Assembly: GCA_023390335.1 (NCBI GenBank) | Contig: JAEWCZ010000035.1 | Coordinates: 1-14,351 of the forward strand | Source: Bacillota bacterium | Lineage (GTDB): Bacteria > Bacillota > Clostridia > Acetivibrionales > DSM-1351 | Length of the DNA stretch: 14,351 nt | Direction: 5' to 3' | In this document: positions 13,607-14,351 of the stretch, one piece after another | How positions within the stretch are numbered: the first letter of the stretch is position 1 | Layout of the letters: each line of letters begins with the position of its first letter | Position numbers and translations under genes: made by a program | The notes under the pieces: generated by a model | The model's database searches: none | What the model was told of the DNA's origin: nothing | Seen by the model: only the letters and a program-made list of their open reading frames with translations

Positions 13607-14065
13607 GACGGTATCGTAATAAGCAATGAAATTATAAAAGGAAAAAGATAATTACATAGAAGTGCATTTTTACATTATGATTTTGATAAATATTTCTAAA
13701 AAGAAGAAAAAGCCTCGTTTATCGACTGCGTACAATATCAAAATAAAAATATTGGAGTTCAAGTTCAATATGAACAAGTTGATACAAGAACAGTAATTTA
13801 TCAGTTCTATAAAAATGGTCGGCTTGTAAGAGGATTGAAACTGTTTTTAAGCAATATGTTTGGCATTCAAGAAAATATTGGTGTATCTGATTGTACTGTT
13901 TCATTTGGTAGTAACAATACCTGGATTGGTATGTATGAGGCTAAATTTATTGATAGGGAATTGAAATTATCTGCAATGATGTCATTGCCGGATAATAAAA
14001 AAATAATGACAATAGAAGAAATCGTAAGAAATATATGGGAAAGATATATTCGACTATACATATGA
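13607..14065 (+). pseudogene. Decayed gene with two in-frame stops
   Basis: One frame stays protein-like from about 13607 to TGA 14063-14065 but is broken by TAA at 13649-13651 and TAA at 13697-13699. Between and after them it reads H-R-S-A-F-L-H-Y-D-F-D-K-Y-F and F-I-D-C-V-Q-Y-Q-N-K-N-I-G-V, then V-R-G-L-K-L-F-L-S-N-M-F-G and W-I-G-M-Y-E-A-K-F. The region after 13700 is open for 121 codons with no ATG near its start; a TTG at 13835 would give 76 aa without a clear binding site. The L-K-x-x-L-x-N-M-F-G block with a following beta-rich stretch faintly recalls C-terminal domains attached to TIR-type sensor proteins, but this is a weak recollection. Best treated as an inactivated accessory gene lacking its N-terminus. 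Confidence 0.5.
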
Positions 14066-14224
14066 AGATAAGTAAAGAGTGTGACTAAAGAGGGAGAAAA
14101 TACTAGAAAGAAATATTGGAGGATGTTGAGGCCTATACTTATGTAACATTAAAGGCATTTGAAATTCATAATCTAATGCAGAAAGTAGGTTAAGGAGCTA
14201 AAAGTATTGGGTAATAAAAATTAA

Positions 14225-14296
14225 AGGGAGTATCCTAAAGATTGTGTAAACCTTCAAACTGATGTAAGATGATTACAACAGTTTGGAGGTTTTATA
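14225..14296 (+). mobile_element. Left end and leader hairpin of a probable IS256-type element
   Basis: A terminal-type sequence GATTGTGTAAACC (14240-14252) resembles IS256-family ends, which commonly contain TGTGTAAA. AACCTTCAAACTG (14249-14261) pairs with CAGTTTGGAGGTT (14279-14291), 13 bp with one G-T pair. This covers the GGAGG ribosome binding site (14285-14289) of the downstream transposase. The other end of the element is outside the window. Confidence 0.5.
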
Positions 14297-14351
14297 ATGT
14301 CAAAGAGAATGCGAGACGAATCACCACAGAAACAGGCTATGAGAGAATTGA
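14297..14351 (+). CDS. Start of a probable transposase (partial, IS256/mutator type)
   Basis: ATG 14297 follows GGAGG (14285-14289) by 7 nt and is open to the right edge. The 18 visible residues (M-S-K-R-M-R-D-E-S-P-Q-K-Q-A-M-R-E-L) are polar and basic, in keeping with the N-terminus of mutator-type transposases. The call depends mainly on the upstream TGTGTAAA end and the sequestering hairpin. The catalytic DDE residues lie outside the window. Confidence 0.45.
   Translation, partial: MSKRMRDESPQKQAMREL

Overview
The window is AT-rich, tightly spaced bacterial DNA with strong Shine-Dalgarno sites (AGGAGG, AAGGAGG). The protein families fit a low-GC Bacillota, most likely a gut Clostridia/Lachnospiraceae genome: a Clostridia-type serine recombinase with a zinc ribbon, a DUF6809-like protein and a DUF7716-like protein. 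This host assignment is inference from family resemblance. No housekeeping operon is visible. The window reads as an accessory island built from successive insertions, with live genes between decayed ones.

Layout. (1) 1-543: the tail of an upstream gene with a CxxC motif, its terminator, a gene fragment (343-510), then a good sigma-70 promoter. (2) 584-2380: a stand-alone AIPR-family (abortive infection phage resistance) protein whose N-terminus looks like a PD-(D/E)XK nuclease. (3) 2381-3322: gene-poor DNA with the first copy (A) of a dispersed repeat, then a small Xre/Cro-type repressor on the minus strand. Three copies of a TGTTCTTTATTAGAACA-type operator surround the repressor, two upstream and one just past its stop. 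(4) 3645-6112: small cargo genes, comprising a DUF6809-like gene, a 44-codon ORF carrying repeat copy B, a DUF7716-like gene, two frameshifted pseudogenes and a 136-aa acidic hypothetical protein. This stretch resembles a graveyard of immunity-type genes. (5) 6490-8308: repeat copy C, then a serine recombinase whose two expected active-site arginines are replaced. (6) 8510-13306: a four-gene operon with its own promoter (TTGAGA-17-TATAAT at 8370-8398). It encodes an SMC/Rad50-like ABC ATPase with a four-cysteine insert, a Panacea/SocA-like protein, a PD-(D/E)XK nuclease and a DNA methyltransferase. (7) 13437-13592: repeat-like copy D and a strong terminator. (8) 13607-14065: a pseudogene with two in-frame stops. 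(9) 14225-14351: the left end and first codons of a probable IS256-type insertion sequence, with a hairpin over its ribosome binding site.

How it fits together. The four-gene operon is the most interesting content. Neighbouring reading frames are 1 bp apart or overlap by 8 and 20 bp, so they are probably translated together. A methyltransferase and a nuclease suggest restriction-modification-like self/non-self marking. The ABC ATPase and the small Panacea-like partner suggest an ATP-dependent sensing or loading step, as in ABC-three-component or other ATPase-coupled conflict systems. I do not recognise this exact gene set as a named system. It lies beside a recombinase and between two copies of a repeat whose translation resembles the C-terminus of RlmD/TrmA-type rRNA methyltransferases (H-V-E-x-V/I-x-L-L). 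The 3' end of such genes is a known integration target in Firmicutes, so the operon may be cargo of an integrative element that has since lost mobility.
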